DNA of 25,774 nucleotides from positions 1 through 25,774 of the IMG/VR virus record IMGVR_UViG_3300000148_000007, one strand, 5' to 3'. The position numbers and the translations under genes are program-made. Numbering within the stretch: position 1 is the first letter of the stretch; the number at the start of each line of letters is the position of its first letter. Source of the stretch: a virus. The notes beneath the pieces were generated by a model, which was not told where the DNA came from, ran no database searches, and was given only the letters and a program-made list of their open reading frames with translations. Shown piece by piece: positions 7,686-15,130 of the stretch.

Positions 7686-8524
7686 TAGTATCCTCCATCG
7701 TTTTCCTTTACGTGTTCTAAAAAAGGGGCAACTTCAAAATTTTGAGTTAATCTACCACGGTTATCATTTGTTTCTTCATCAAAACCTCCATCAACACCTT
7801 CCCAATTAGTTATATTTATTCTAAATTTACCTTGTCTTACTGTCCAAGCATATTGGTTATCTTCAAGTAATTTTGGATTTGAACTTATACCAAATTTTTT
7901 TGATATTAATTGTTTTAATTCGTCAAACTTATAATTATCATCTTTATCAACCATATAACGACCTACTTGCCCTACATTTCTAAACTCAAAAGATGTGCCT
8001 GATCTCCAAGGATATTTATCTTTTACACTAACTATTTTATCTATAACGTGTTCATTTAACCCCTTGATAACAATACAGCCAATAGATAATCTTAATTTTA
8101 AAGATAAAACATTTTCTAATGCCTTCATTTTTTTCTTAGCACATTTTAATCTATCAGTTTTAATGTAAACATCATCATCATCAAAACCAGTCATACTTAA
8201 ATAGACAGTTTTTAATCCAGCACCTTTTAACTCTTTTAAATAATCATAATGTGAAATTCGTAATCCGTTAGTTGCAATCGCTGTTCTATGACCAAGCGCT
8301 GTTGCTTCTTTTATAATCTTTGGTAAATCTTTGTGTAGTGTAGGTTCACCTCCAATAAGTCTAAATTCAGTTTTAACTTTAAATCTTTTTATAAAGTCAA
8401 TAACTTTATCTGTATTTAAATCTGCATAATCCCTAAAAGGTAAGTAACAATTAGCACACTCCATATTACATCTATGTACTATATCACAATATACTGCTTT
8501 ATATCTACTGTCTTCTGGTCTCAT
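7685..8524 (-). CDS. Radical SAM enzyme
   Basis: 279 residues. The CxxxCxxC motif that binds the 4Fe-4S cluster is at C19, C23 and C26 (RCNMECANCYLP), and the GGEPTL motif at 58-63 contacts S-adenosylmethionine. The rest is a partial TIM barrel (AIATNGLRIS, VYLSMTGFD, RLSIGCIVIKGLNE). No C-terminal cysteine-rich SPASM cluster is present, so this is a one-cluster enzyme. Substrate unknown. ATG overlaps the stop of the 2OG oxygenase gene upstream (ATGA), and its own stop overlaps the desaturase start, so the three are translationally coupled and probably act together. Confidence 0.9.
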   Translation of the reverse strand: MRPEDSRYKAVYCDIVHRCNMECANCYLPFRDYADLNTDKVIDFIKRFKVKTEFRLIGGEPTLHKDLPKIIKEATALGHRTAIATNGLRISHYDYLKELKGAGLKTVYLSMTGFDDDDVYIKTDRLKCAKKKMKALENVLSLKLRLSIGCIVIKGLNEHVIDKIVSVKDKYPWRSGTSFEFRNVGQVGRYMVDKDDNYKFDELKQLISKKFGISSNPKLLEDNQYAWTVRQGKFRINITNWEGVDGGFDEETNDNRGRLTQNFEVAPFLEHVKENDGGY

Positions 8525-9090
8525 ATTAATTTTCCGTTGTTATACATATCTTTAATTAAACTAAAACTATCATATTCATCTCTAAATGATATACTTAAAA
8601 TAACTCTATCGTTTGTACTATCATTAATAACGCCATGTGGCACATTTGTATTAAGACATGTTGCTTTGTTTAAATACATTTTTTCTACAACTTTACTTTT
8701 TTTAAATCTTTTAGCATTTACATCTTGTACTTTATCACCAACAGTAATTTTAGGTATATCAAAACTATTAGTTTTTTCATAGAAGACTGTGCAACTTTTA
8801 TTATCAACAACCACAGGTATATTAATTGCAACTTTTCTTTTATCAGTATGTGACTGTATATTACCTTTTGTTAATGTTTTAAAAAATTTTATATTTTCAA
8901 CAATATTAAGATTATTAAATTTATTTATTATTGAGGCGATAACGGCATTATCTAACGATACATATTGAGTATATAAAGAATTGTTTTTACTTGTTCCATA
9001 TGAAGCCCATTCGTTTTTATTGTTAGTATATAGTTGTTGTAATTCTTTTTTATTAAAGATAATTTCTGGTATTTCAAAATAGTTTTGCAT
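8521..9090 (-). CDS. 2-oxoglutarate/Fe(II)-dependent oxygenase (Asp/Asn hydroxylase-like)
   Basis: 189 residues. The metal triad and 2-oxoglutarate anchor are visible in order: HTD (H81, D83), the distal histidine in NVPHGVIND (H152), and R162 in DRVILSISF. The pattern resembles phage proteins related to aspartyl/asparaginyl beta-hydroxylases, with jelly-roll strands around AINIPVVV and TVFYEK. Substrate unknown: a peptide side chain, nucleotide or lipid are all possible. The gene is upstream of and coupled to the radical SAM gene. A truncated paralogue lies just upstream (9224-9493). No clear Shine-Dalgarno precedes its ATG. Confidence 0.8.
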   Translation of the reverse strand: MQNYFEIPEIIFNKKELQQLYTNNKNEWASYGTSKNNSLYTQYVSLDNAVIASIINKFNNLNIVENIKFFKTLTKGNIQSHTDKRKVAINIPVVVDNKSCTVFYEKTNSFDIPKITVGDKVQDVNAKRFKKSKVVEKMYLNKATCLNTNVPHGVINDSTNDRVILSISFRDEYDSFSLIKDMYNNGKLI

Positions 9091-9093
9091 AAT

Positions 9094-9249
9094 TTATTTT
9101 ATTTCTGTTATTTTAATATCACGTTCTCTGTTAGAGTTAGTCCAAGTCATAGATTTGTCAGGCAATTCATGTACATTTCCATAAGGATCAGTCGCTTTAT
9201 CAGACGATCTTATATCTACAATTTTAACCTCTCTTTGTTTTTCTTTTAT
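9094..9249 (-). pseudogene. Orphan 3' end of a lost gene
   Basis: In the minus-strand frame one base off from the truncated oxygenase, an open stretch runs to a TAA at 9094-9096 and reads as well-formed protein: EVKIVDIRSSDKATDPYGN, then HELPDKSMTWTNSNRER and IKITEIK. It has no upstream start of its own, because a TGA closes the frame near 9265. It does not continue the oxygenase fold and I do not recognise the family. It looks like the C-terminal 45 or so residues of a different gene whose 5' part was deleted when the truncated oxygenase was joined to it. Confidence 0.5.
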
Positions 9250-9493
9250 CCGTATGTGGTGGTATCACACCCGTAATACAAGTTTTAAAAAATTTAGTAT
9301 TATCTATCAACTCTTTATAATTTTTAAGTTGACTAATATGTTCTAGTACATCTTCTATGGAAACATATTTAGTATATAAACAGTCTACCGTTCCTTCACC
9401 ATATGTCGCCCAAACACTTGTATTATTTAAATATGTTTTTTGTAATTTAAATACGTCAACTTTAAATTCAGGTATTTCAAAAGCATTAATCAT
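9224..9493 (-). pseudogene. Truncated 2OG oxygenase paralogue
   Basis: 89 codons that align with the first 86 residues of the oxygenase at 8521-9090. Shared landmarks in the same order are the opening FEIPE, WAxYG, LYTxYVS, xNxKFFKTxxTGxI and HTDKRK. Immediately after HTDKRK it runs into TKRG and a stop, so the distal His and Arg needed for metal and 2-oxoglutarate binding are absent. It should be catalytically dead, though a good ribosome site (GGAGAG, nine bases before ATG) means it could still be translated. The break falls in an A-rich tract, and the downstream DNA encodes an unrelated gene end (9094-9249). Confidence 0.75.
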
Positions 9494-9509
9494 AAAATAA
9501 TCTCTCCAA

Positions 9510-9962
9510 CTATATAACTCCCACTATATGTATTCTATCTTCCCAAGAAGCATTTACAGCTGTATGGTATTTTGTAGTATCCGTAATATAATAAGTGCCA
9601 TTAGCTGGATAATGTTCTAGTTTTTTATCAATTATCATAAAACAATTTTCATTGGTTATTATCGGAATATGTATTCTTTTTGAATAATCTTTATGATACG
9701 AATAACAGGTTTTTGATTTTAAATTCATAATTCGAGTTCTAGTCATATTTAAGTCTTTTATTATAGAATTTATATAAGGAATATTAAAAATAGGTACTCT
9801 AAAATCATTTTCCACATAGCCTAAATTTTTAATTTTTAAAAAAGAACCACAACTAAAAAATGGATCGTTATTATCTTCAGTACCTTGAAGACCAATTTGA
9901 CCTTCAATATAATTAGGTAATGTTTTCAATTCTTCTTTTATCTTATCTAAATCTAAGGACAT
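9510..9962 (-). CDS. 2-oxoglutarate/Fe(II)-dependent oxygenase, short
   Basis: 150 residues with a complete catalytic set: H90 and D92 in YSYHKDYSKR, distal H133 in TKYHTAVNAS and R143 in EDRIHIVGV. The HxD...H...R arrangement and compact size match small aspartyl/asparaginyl-hydroxylase-like proteins of marine phages. It is not closely similar to the 8521-9090 protein outside the motif, so it is a separate lineage. The start at 9962 overlaps the end of the SDR gene by ten bases. Substrate unknown. Confidence 0.8.
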   Translation of the reverse strand: MSLDLDKIKEELKTLPNYIEGQIGLQGTEDNNDPFFSCGSFLKIKNLGYVENDFRVPIFNIPYINSIIKDLNMTRTRIMNLKSKTCYSYHKDYSKRIHIPIITNENCFMIIDKKLEHYPANGTYYITDTTKYHTAVNASWEDRIHIVGVI

Positions 9963-10381
9963 ACTGTAATTTCTTTTACTCTATGAGGTTGTTTTAATAC
10001 CCAGTCAATAATTTCCACACAATAATTAATAGACATCTTATTAGCATCAATATGAGCAACTCTAGGTGAATCAAAATAACCAAATCTAACAATTGTTGTA
10101 TTAATACCTTGATAAAATAATTGATGATTAGCCTTATCTAGTGCTGATTTTTCAACAGCGTAAATATGCTTAACTCTCTTGGTTTCATCTGGCGAGTTTG
10201 ATCCAATATTGATTATCTTTTTATTTAACTCGGCTGCCTGATATAACAACTCAACTTGTTTAAAACCATCATGTTTACAATTAATGAAAACATCACATTC
10301 TTCCATGGTTTCAACAGTATCATATATTTCAGATAATGCTTTACCAAGACCTCTGCGTTTACCAGTAATATAGTATTTCAT
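9953..10381 (-). CDS. Short-chain dehydrogenase/reductase-like protein
   Basis: 142 residues from the chosen start. The N-terminus MKYYITGKRRGLGKALS is a Rossmann TGxxxGLG cofactor motif; CDVFINCKH takes the place of the NAG strand, NIGSN that of the catalytic-serine strand, and YAVEKSALD carries the YxxxK pair. At about 140 residues it is far shorter than usual SDRs (about 250), missing much of the region between the cofactor strand and NNAG; all key motifs remain, as in compact phage versions. The frame is open upstream to an ATG at 10420, but those residues (MFISLFINYINMI) precede the fold, so 10381 is preferred. A TATAAATA box abuts the start. Confidence 0.75.
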   Translation of the reverse strand: MKYYITGKRRGLGKALSEIYDTVETMEECDVFINCKHDGFKQVELLYQAAELNKKIINIGSNSPDETKRVKHIYAVEKSALDKANHQLFYQGINTTIVRFGYFDSPRVAHIDANKMSINYCVEIIDWVLKQPHRVKEITVCP

Positions 10382-10386
10382 AATCA

Positions 10387-10407
10387 TATTTATATAGTTT
10401 ATAAATA
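10387..10407. promoter_or_regulatory. Face-to-face late promoter boxes (inverted repeat)
   Basis: TATTTATA-N5-TATAAATA. The left arm (10387-10394) is a late box on the minus strand and the right arm (10400-10407) a late box on the plus strand. The plus box lies 37 bases before the ATG at 10444, with AGGAG at 10431-10435, a normal late promoter layout. The minus box ends only six bases before the SDR start at 10381, so a transcript from it would be nearly leaderless. The two boxes are too close for two polymerases to bind at once. Confidence 0.65.
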
Positions 10408-10443
10408 GTGATATGAACATTAGAACAATTAGGAGAAAAATAA

Positions 10444-11055
10444 ATGTCGTTTAATAAATACTTAGAAAAGACTATTCAAAAGTCTCAACACTGTAACAGA
10501 AATTGGGATTTATCTAAGCAGATATCGCAAGAGGATTTAGAAACATTAAAGGTTTCTGTTACAAAGTGTAGTTCAAAACAGAATAGAGTTTTTTATAAAG
10601 TCTTGTACACGCAAGATCGAGATAAGATTAAAGCTATTCACAAAGCAACGGATGGATTTGTTTACGATTTTGAAAATCAAAAAACCACCACCAATTCTCA
10701 GGTTTTAGCTAACACACTATTTGCATTCGTAAAAGACAGTGATACAAATGTGCGTACAAATGAAGAGTGGCAAAAAGGAAAGGAAGAAGGTCGATCAGAT
10801 ATAGACGAAGATCGTTCTGTGGGTATAGCAGCAGGCTATCTTACATTAGCAGCTAATCTACTTGGATATGAAACAGGGTGTTGTCAATGTATGGATACAG
10901 TTGAAGTAAAGAATATACTTGGTAGTGACTCTGACGTGCTTCTATTAATGGGAGTTGGAATAGGAGATAAGACTCGCTCACGATTAGAACACCATGATGA
11001 TCCTTCTTTTAGATTTCCTTCTTTCACAAAAAATATAAAGATAGAAGTTGCATAA
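10444..11055 (+). CDS. Nitroreductase-family FMN oxidoreductase-like protein
   Basis: 203 residues. The segment SVGIAAGYLTLAANLLGYET (about 125-144) followed by GCCQCMD, and later LLLMGVGIGD, match the core helix and strand of nitroreductase-family flavoproteins, which bind FMN as homodimers and use NAD(P)H to reduce diverse substrates. The N-terminal HCNRNWDLSKQISQEDLETL fits the usual early helix region where an R..R..S type FMN-phosphate contact sits. Two vicinal cysteines (GCCQC) are unusual. The ribosome site AGGAG is eight bases before ATG, under a plus-strand late box. Substrate unknown; it could supply reducing power to the neighbouring oxidative enzymes. Confidence 0.75.
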   Translation: MSFNKYLEKTIQKSQHCNRNWDLSKQISQEDLETLKVSVTKCSSKQNRVFYKVLYTQDRDKIKAIHKATDGFVYDFENQKTTTNSQVLANTLFAFVKDSDTNVRTNEEWQKGKEEGRSDIDEDRSVGIAAGYLTLAANLLGYETGCCQCMDTVEVKNILGSDSDVLLLMGVGIGDKTRSRLEHHDDPSFRFPSFTKNIKIEVA

Positions 11056-11063
11056 TATAAAAC

Positions 11064-11936
11064 ATGAACATGGTGAATATAGTATGTACAGGCAAACCGG
11101 GTGATGGTCTTTTAAGATACAGTTACGAACATTGTTGTGCTCTAAATTCCAAAGGCATTAAAAGTCAATGTATAATAATACCTAATCCTGATTTTACAAA
11201 CGAAGACTATATAAAATCAATAACAGATCAGTATAAGACTTACCAAAATGTGATCTTTGATGATTATACTCCTTCTAAAAATGAAATTACTTTGGTGTTA
11301 GGTAGAAGTATGATAACTTTACCTTACCTAGATAAACATAGATATACTAACGACCAACTATTAACTTTACATCTATTATTCAGTAATAAAATAATAGCAA
11401 TTTATTCAGAAAATCAGCCTGAAGATTATCCTTTAGCACTAGAATATTTTAAACCTAAAAAGATTTTTGACCTATGTGATTTTGATGTATATCCTAATGG
11501 TGTTGGAACACAATACGAAAAGATAATTAACTTTGATGAATATAAACCAATAAAAGAAGAAATTATACACAAGTATTTATTTTTAGGAACAACTGAAATA
11601 TATTATAAAGAAATAGAAAAAATAATTGATAGATATTCAGACTATGGTATTGTAACCTATAATGTAAAATGGATAAATCCTAAGTTGAATAATCTATTTG
11701 CACCCGTATCTAATATACTGGGTAAGTTTGAAACCTATGTATATACAAAACCTAATTTTGATCCTGCACCTAGACTATTTGTAGAGTTTAAATGGCTAGG
11801 AAAAAATGTAGATTATGTAAGAGATAAGAACATTAAAGACGGTGGTATGGTATATTGGAATAGACCTCAACCCACGAAAGAGATATATAACAACAATATA
11901 AATATACTTGTTACATTGATTAATAAAATTAAATGA
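11064..11936 (+). CDS. Glycosyltransferase-like protein, copy 1
   Basis: 290 residues, clearly paralogous to the gene at 15131-16165. Shared landmarks are CTGKPGDGLLRYSYEHC near the N-terminus, LVLGRSMITL near 85, FDVYPNG near 145, NILGKFETYVY and FDPAPRLFVEFKWLGK near 235. The last motif resembles the acceptor-side APRLxxExK segment of GT-B-type enzymes, which suggests glycosyl transfer, but no family is firmly recognised. This copy lacks about 50 residues present between FDVYPNG and NILG in the other. The start could be 11064 or the ATG at 11070. It is nine bases after the nitroreductase gene, so probably on the late transcript. Confidence 0.65.
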   Translation: MNMVNIVCTGKPGDGLLRYSYEHCCALNSKGIKSQCIIIPNPDFTNEDYIKSITDQYKTYQNVIFDDYTPSKNEITLVLGRSMITLPYLDKHRYTNDQLLTLHLLFSNKIIAIYSENQPEDYPLALEYFKPKKIFDLCDFDVYPNGVGTQYEKIINFDEYKPIKEEIIHKYLFLGTTEIYYKEIEKIIDRYSDYGIVTYNVKWINPKLNNLFAPVSNILGKFETYVYTKPNFDPAPRLFVEFKWLGKNVDYVRDKNIKDGGMVYWNRPQPTKEIYNNNINILVTLINKIK

Positions 11937-11975
11937 AAAGTCTAAAGAAGAAATTAATAATAAACTGTTAGAACA

Positions 11976-12004
11976 TTGACAAACTAGTTAATACGTGTTA
12001 TAAT
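11976..12004 (+). promoter_or_regulatory. Consensus sigma70 promoter with extended -10
   Basis: TTGACA at 11976-11981, a 17-base spacer, and TATAAT at 11999-12004, both hexamers exact. The spacer ends in TGT, giving TGnTATAAT, an extended -10. Initiation is expected near 12011, 28 bases upstream of the ATG at 12039, which has AAAGGA at 12026-12031. It would be read by unmodified host polymerase, the early-promoter type in T4-like phages. It lies in the 102-base gap before the 13-gene run. Confidence 0.85.
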
Positions 12005-12038
12005 TGCACTAAATATACTTACATTAAAGGATTAAATA

Positions 12039-12986
12039 ATGAAAATATTAGTTACAGGTGGTTTAGGATTTATTGGTTCAAAACTCGTAGAACAGTTAAG
12101 TAAAAACAATTCAATTATTGTTTTGGACAATAAAGATACATATGGCCTTCTTAATAGTATTGAAGAAGATACTCTCTATAAAACAAGAACTGTTAATTGG
12201 AACAAAAAAAATGTTAAGATTATTGAAGGTGATATATTAAATCAAAATGCCTGCTTAGACGCATTTAATTATAATCCTGATGTTGTCATACATCTCGCTG
12301 CATACCCAAGAGCTTCCATAGTTGATAACAATCCCATATTAGGTGTACCTAAATTAATAAGTGGTACTACAAATATACTATACAATTGTGGTACGCATTC
12401 AATAAAAAAAATGATTTATGTAAGTAGTAGTATGGTTTATGGAAATTTTAAAGATGGTATTGAAGAAAGTGCTAGTACAAAACCAACAAATATATATGGA
12501 GAAGCAAAACTAACTGGAGAAAGACTTACAAAATTGTTTTCTAAAAAAAACAATATGTCTTATATTATAATAAGACCAAGTGCTGTTTATGGACTAAATG
12601 ATTTACCGGATAGAGTTATTCCTAAATTTTTTTCAAAAGCAATAAAAAATGAAGTTATAACTTTACACAATGGTGATAATAAAGCAGATTTTACTTTTAA
12701 AGATGATCTTGTTGATGGTTTAATTGCTGCTACATTTTCAGATGTAAAAAACGAAAGTTTTAATCTAACTGCAGGTAAAGCATTTTCATTAAAAACGTTA
12801 TCAGAAAACGTAAAAAGTATAACGGGAAGTAATTCAATTGTAGAAGATATCGGTAATCATAGATTATATCCCACGAGAGGCACCTTAGATATATCTAAAG
12901 CAAAAAATATGTTAAATTATAAACCACAAGTTACATTTGAACAAGGATTGAAACTTTATTATGAATCAATACAAAATACCATTTAA
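12039..12986 (+). CDS. NAD-dependent sugar epimerase/dehydratase (extended SDR)
   Basis: 315 residues, the usual length for UDP-glucose 4-epimerase-like enzymes. N-terminal Rossmann motif MKILVTGGLGFIGSKL (GxxGxxG), EGDILN for the adenine-side Asp, HLAAYPRAS, the serine strand IYVSSSMVYG, and the catalytic pair in IYGEAK. The C-terminal part has PSAVYGLND and FTFKDDLVDGL, typical of nucleotide-sugar binding. It probably epimerises or dehydrates a nucleotide sugar, feeding the aminotransferase encoded next, whose start overlaps it by 26 bases. First gene after the sigma70-type promoter. Confidence 0.92.
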   Translation: MKILVTGGLGFIGSKLVEQLSKNNSIIVLDNKDTYGLLNSIEEDTLYKTRTVNWNKKNVKIIEGDILNQNACLDAFNYNPDVVIHLAAYPRASIVDNNPILGVPKLISGTTNILYNCGTHSIKKMIYVSSSMVYGNFKDGIEESASTKPTNIYGEAKLTGERLTKLFSKKNNMSYIIIRPSAVYGLNDLPDRVIPKFFSKAIKNEVITLHNGDNKADFTFKDDLVDGLIAATFSDVKNESFNLTAGKAFSLKTLSENVKSITGSNSIVEDIGNHRLYPTRGTLDISKAKNMLNYKPQVTFEQGLKLYYESIQNTI

Positions 12987-14064
12987 TAACTTATACTCAC
13001 AATACGAGGAGTTAGAAAATGATATTAACGAATCAATTAAAACTATTATAAAAAATTCAGATTTTTTAACAGGTAAACCTACTGAAGATTTTGAAAAAGC
13101 TATTTGTGAATACACAGGCGCTGAAGATTGTGCAGCTACAAGTTCAGGTTCAGACTCACTTATATGTGCATTAAAAGCTTTAAATATAGGGCCAGGAGAT
13201 CAAGTGATGACAGTAGGACATACGTTTATTGCTACTACAGAATCAATTGTTAATGTAGGTGCTACACCTGTTTTTGTTGACATAGATAAATTCTATCATT
13301 TAGATGTATCTCAATTAAAGATAACAGATAATTTAAAGGCAATTCTATTTGTAGATTTATATGGTCAAACACCCGACATTGATAAAATTAAAAATTTTGC
13401 TAATAAATTTAATTTAAAAGTTATTGAAGACGCTGCTCAAAGTTTTGGTTCATCATATAAAGGAAATAAAGTAGGTAGTTTAGTAGATTTAACTTGTTTT
13501 AGTTTTAATCCTTTAAAAAATTTAGGAGCTATGGGAGATGCTGGTGCTGTAACAGGTAAAAGAAAATATGTTGAAAGAGTAAAAGCAATAAGAAATCATG
13601 GAAGAAGTAAAAATAACAATACAATAACTGGATATAACTTTAGAATAGATAATATACAAGCATCTATTTTAAACATAAAGTTAAAAAAAGTTGATGAATG
13701 GATAAAACAAAAACGACATATCTGTCAGATATATTCAAATGAATTAAGTAATATTGTAAAATGTCCTAAAGAAAATGAATGGAGTTATCACACGTATTAT
13801 GTTTATGTTATAGAAACTCCAGAAGGTACTAGGAATGACTTAAAAAAATACCTAGAAAAACAAAATATTGAAACAAAAATACACTATGAAAATTCTACTC
13901 ATCTATTACCTTATATAAATAATAAAAAAAATCTACCTAATACAGAATATACAACTAGTAATATATTAAGTTTACCTAATTATTATGATCTACCTGAACA
14001 TTGGCAACAACATATAATAAAGTCTATAAAAGATTTTTATAAAAAAAACAATTATGGAAAATAA
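12961..14064 (+). CDS. DegT/DnrJ/EryC1-type sugar aminotransferase (PLP)
   Basis: 367 residues, full length for the family. IPFNNLYSQYEEL at the N-terminus, ATSSGSDSLICAL for the PLP phosphate loop, VGHTFIATTESIVNVGATPVF, then VIEDAAQSFGSSYKG, where Asp contacts the PLP ring, and SFNPLKNLGAMGDAGAV, with the Schiff-base lysine. IRNHGR and NFRIDNIQASIL complete the signature. It transfers an amino group, normally from glutamate, to a keto-sugar nucleotide. Paired with the preceding epimerase/dehydratase, it should make an amino sugar. The start is inside the 3' end of the epimerase gene. Confidence 0.95.
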   Translation: MNQYKIPFNNLYSQYEELENDINESIKTIIKNSDFLTGKPTEDFEKAICEYTGAEDCAATSSGSDSLICALKALNIGPGDQVMTVGHTFIATTESIVNVGATPVFVDIDKFYHLDVSQLKITDNLKAILFVDLYGQTPDIDKIKNFANKFNLKVIEDAAQSFGSSYKGNKVGSLVDLTCFSFNPLKNLGAMGDAGAVTGKRKYVERVKAIRNHGRSKNNNTITGYNFRIDNIQASILNIKLKKVDEWIKQKRHICQIYSNELSNIVKCPKENEWSYHTYYVYVIETPEGTRNDLKKYLEKQNIETKIHYENSTHLLPYINNKKNLPNTEYTTSNILSLPNYYDLPEHWQQHIIKSIKDFYKKNNYGK

Positions 14065-14773
14065 CCTAGACACACACTTTTTTAACAGAAGAGGAATAAA
14101 CATTGACATTACACATAGATGTCCTTTAGAATGTCAAAGATGTCAAAGATGGTCCTCATTTACTAGTAAAGGTCTTAAGGTTCCCGGTGAAGATATTACC
14201 ATGGAAAATTTCTTAAAAATACTTAATTATTTTAACCATATAAATTTTTGTGGTCAGGTATCTGATCCCGTGCACCATCCTAAATTTATAGAATTATTAA
14301 AAAAAATACACGAACTAAATAAATCATGTAGTATTCATCATGCATCAGCTGCTAAACCCTTACCCTGGTATCCAAAAGCATTTGAAGCAGCTCCTAACGC
14401 ACAGTGGTGGTTTGGTATAGACGGTGTACCCAAAGATAGTCACAAGTATAGAACAAATCAAGACGGTGAAAAGTTATATAATATAATGAAAGACAGTGTT
14501 AAGTATCTAAATAAAACACCTATATGGCAAATGATAGTTTTTAAATTTAATGAAAATGATATTGAAAAAACAAAAAATATGGCAAACGATATTGGTGTAA
14601 AATTTGTCGTAATAAACTCTTCCAGATGGATAGGGGATAACGATCCTTTAAGACCAACAGATAAAAATTTAAGTTTAAATTTAAAAGACAAAGGTAAGAT
14701 AACCACTAAATTTGGTGGCTTACATGAATTTAGATTTTTAAATGAGAATGATTTAAAAAGAATAAAGAAATAG
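14054..14773 (+). CDS. Radical SAM protein, N-terminal half of a split gene
   Basis: 239 residues. THRCPLECQRCQRW carries the CxxxCxxC cluster motif at C23, C27 and C30, close to the N-terminus. The GGEP motif of other family members is replaced by FCGQVSDPVHHPKF, a variant seen in some radical SAM proteins acting beside glycan genes (my inference). WWFGIDGVPKD and IWQMIVFKFNEND are barrel strands. The protein stops at 14773, and the gene beginning two bases later encodes a cysteine-rich tail like a SPASM domain, so the two may once have been one protein of about 355 residues. It overlaps the aminotransferase end by 11 bases. Confidence 0.85.
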   Translation: MENNLDTHFFNRRGINIDITHRCPLECQRCQRWSSFTSKGLKVPGEDITMENFLKILNYFNHINFCGQVSDPVHHPKFIELLKKIHELNKSCSIHHASAAKPLPWYPKAFEAAPNAQWWFGIDGVPKDSHKYRTNQDGEKLYNIMKDSVKYLNKTPIWQMIVFKFNENDIEKTKNMANDIGVKFVVINSSRWIGDNDPLRPTDKNLSLNLKDKGKITTKFGGLHEFRFLNENDLKRIKK

Positions 14774-14774
14774 A

Positions 14775-15128
14775 ATGAATAAAGATAAAACTAAATTACC
14801 TGAAGTAGATCCTAAATGTATGGATAAACGACAAGGAAATTATGGGTTCACAAATAGGGGTGAACTAATACCTTGTTGTTGGTTAGATACACAAAATAAT
14901 AGAAAAGAAGAAAAATATAAAAAACTATTAGCTGTAAGTAATATTAATGACCATGATAGTGTTGAAGATATTGTTATGCAAAAAGAATGGATAGATTTTT
15001 ACAAGGAATTAAAACAAGGAAGAGGGTTTCCTCAATGTCATCATGTATGTAAAAAACGTGAAAAACCACAACATCAAAAACAAACTTTTTATAAAGACAA
15101 TAAAGTTGTTAGTGTAAGAGAAACTTAA
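14775..15128 (+). CDS. SPASM-like cysteine-rich protein, C-terminal half of the split radical SAM gene
   Basis: 117 residues with cysteines C15, C34, C35, C88 and C92 arranged as in auxiliary iron-sulfur (SPASM or twitch) domains: YGFTNRGELIPCCWLD, then FPQCHHVCKK. The NRGELIPCCW pattern resembles the NGDVxPCC segment of SPASM domains. It starts one base after the upstream stop, in the +1 frame relative to the radical SAM gene. It may be made as a separate subunit that assembles with the radical SAM half, or be the result of a one-base indel in an A-rich stretch (14760-14775). The C-terminal 25 residues are very basic. Confidence 0.75.
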   Translation: MNKDKTKLPEVDPKCMDKRQGNYGFTNRGELIPCCWLDTQNNRKEEKYKKLLAVSNINDHDSVEDIVMQKEWIDFYKELKQGRGFPQCHHVCKKREKPQHQKQTFYKDNKVVSVRET

Positions 15129-15130
15129 TT

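Noticed and set aside
9085-9276. Plus-strand open frame of 63 codons
   Set aside because: Opposes the oxygenase remnant region, where the minus-strand reading is more protein-like; no ribosome site.
13914-13921. TATAAATA on the plus strand inside the aminotransferase gene
   Set aside because: Inside a coding sequence and 133 bases from the next start; the codons are explained by the protein, so likely chance in AT-rich DNA.
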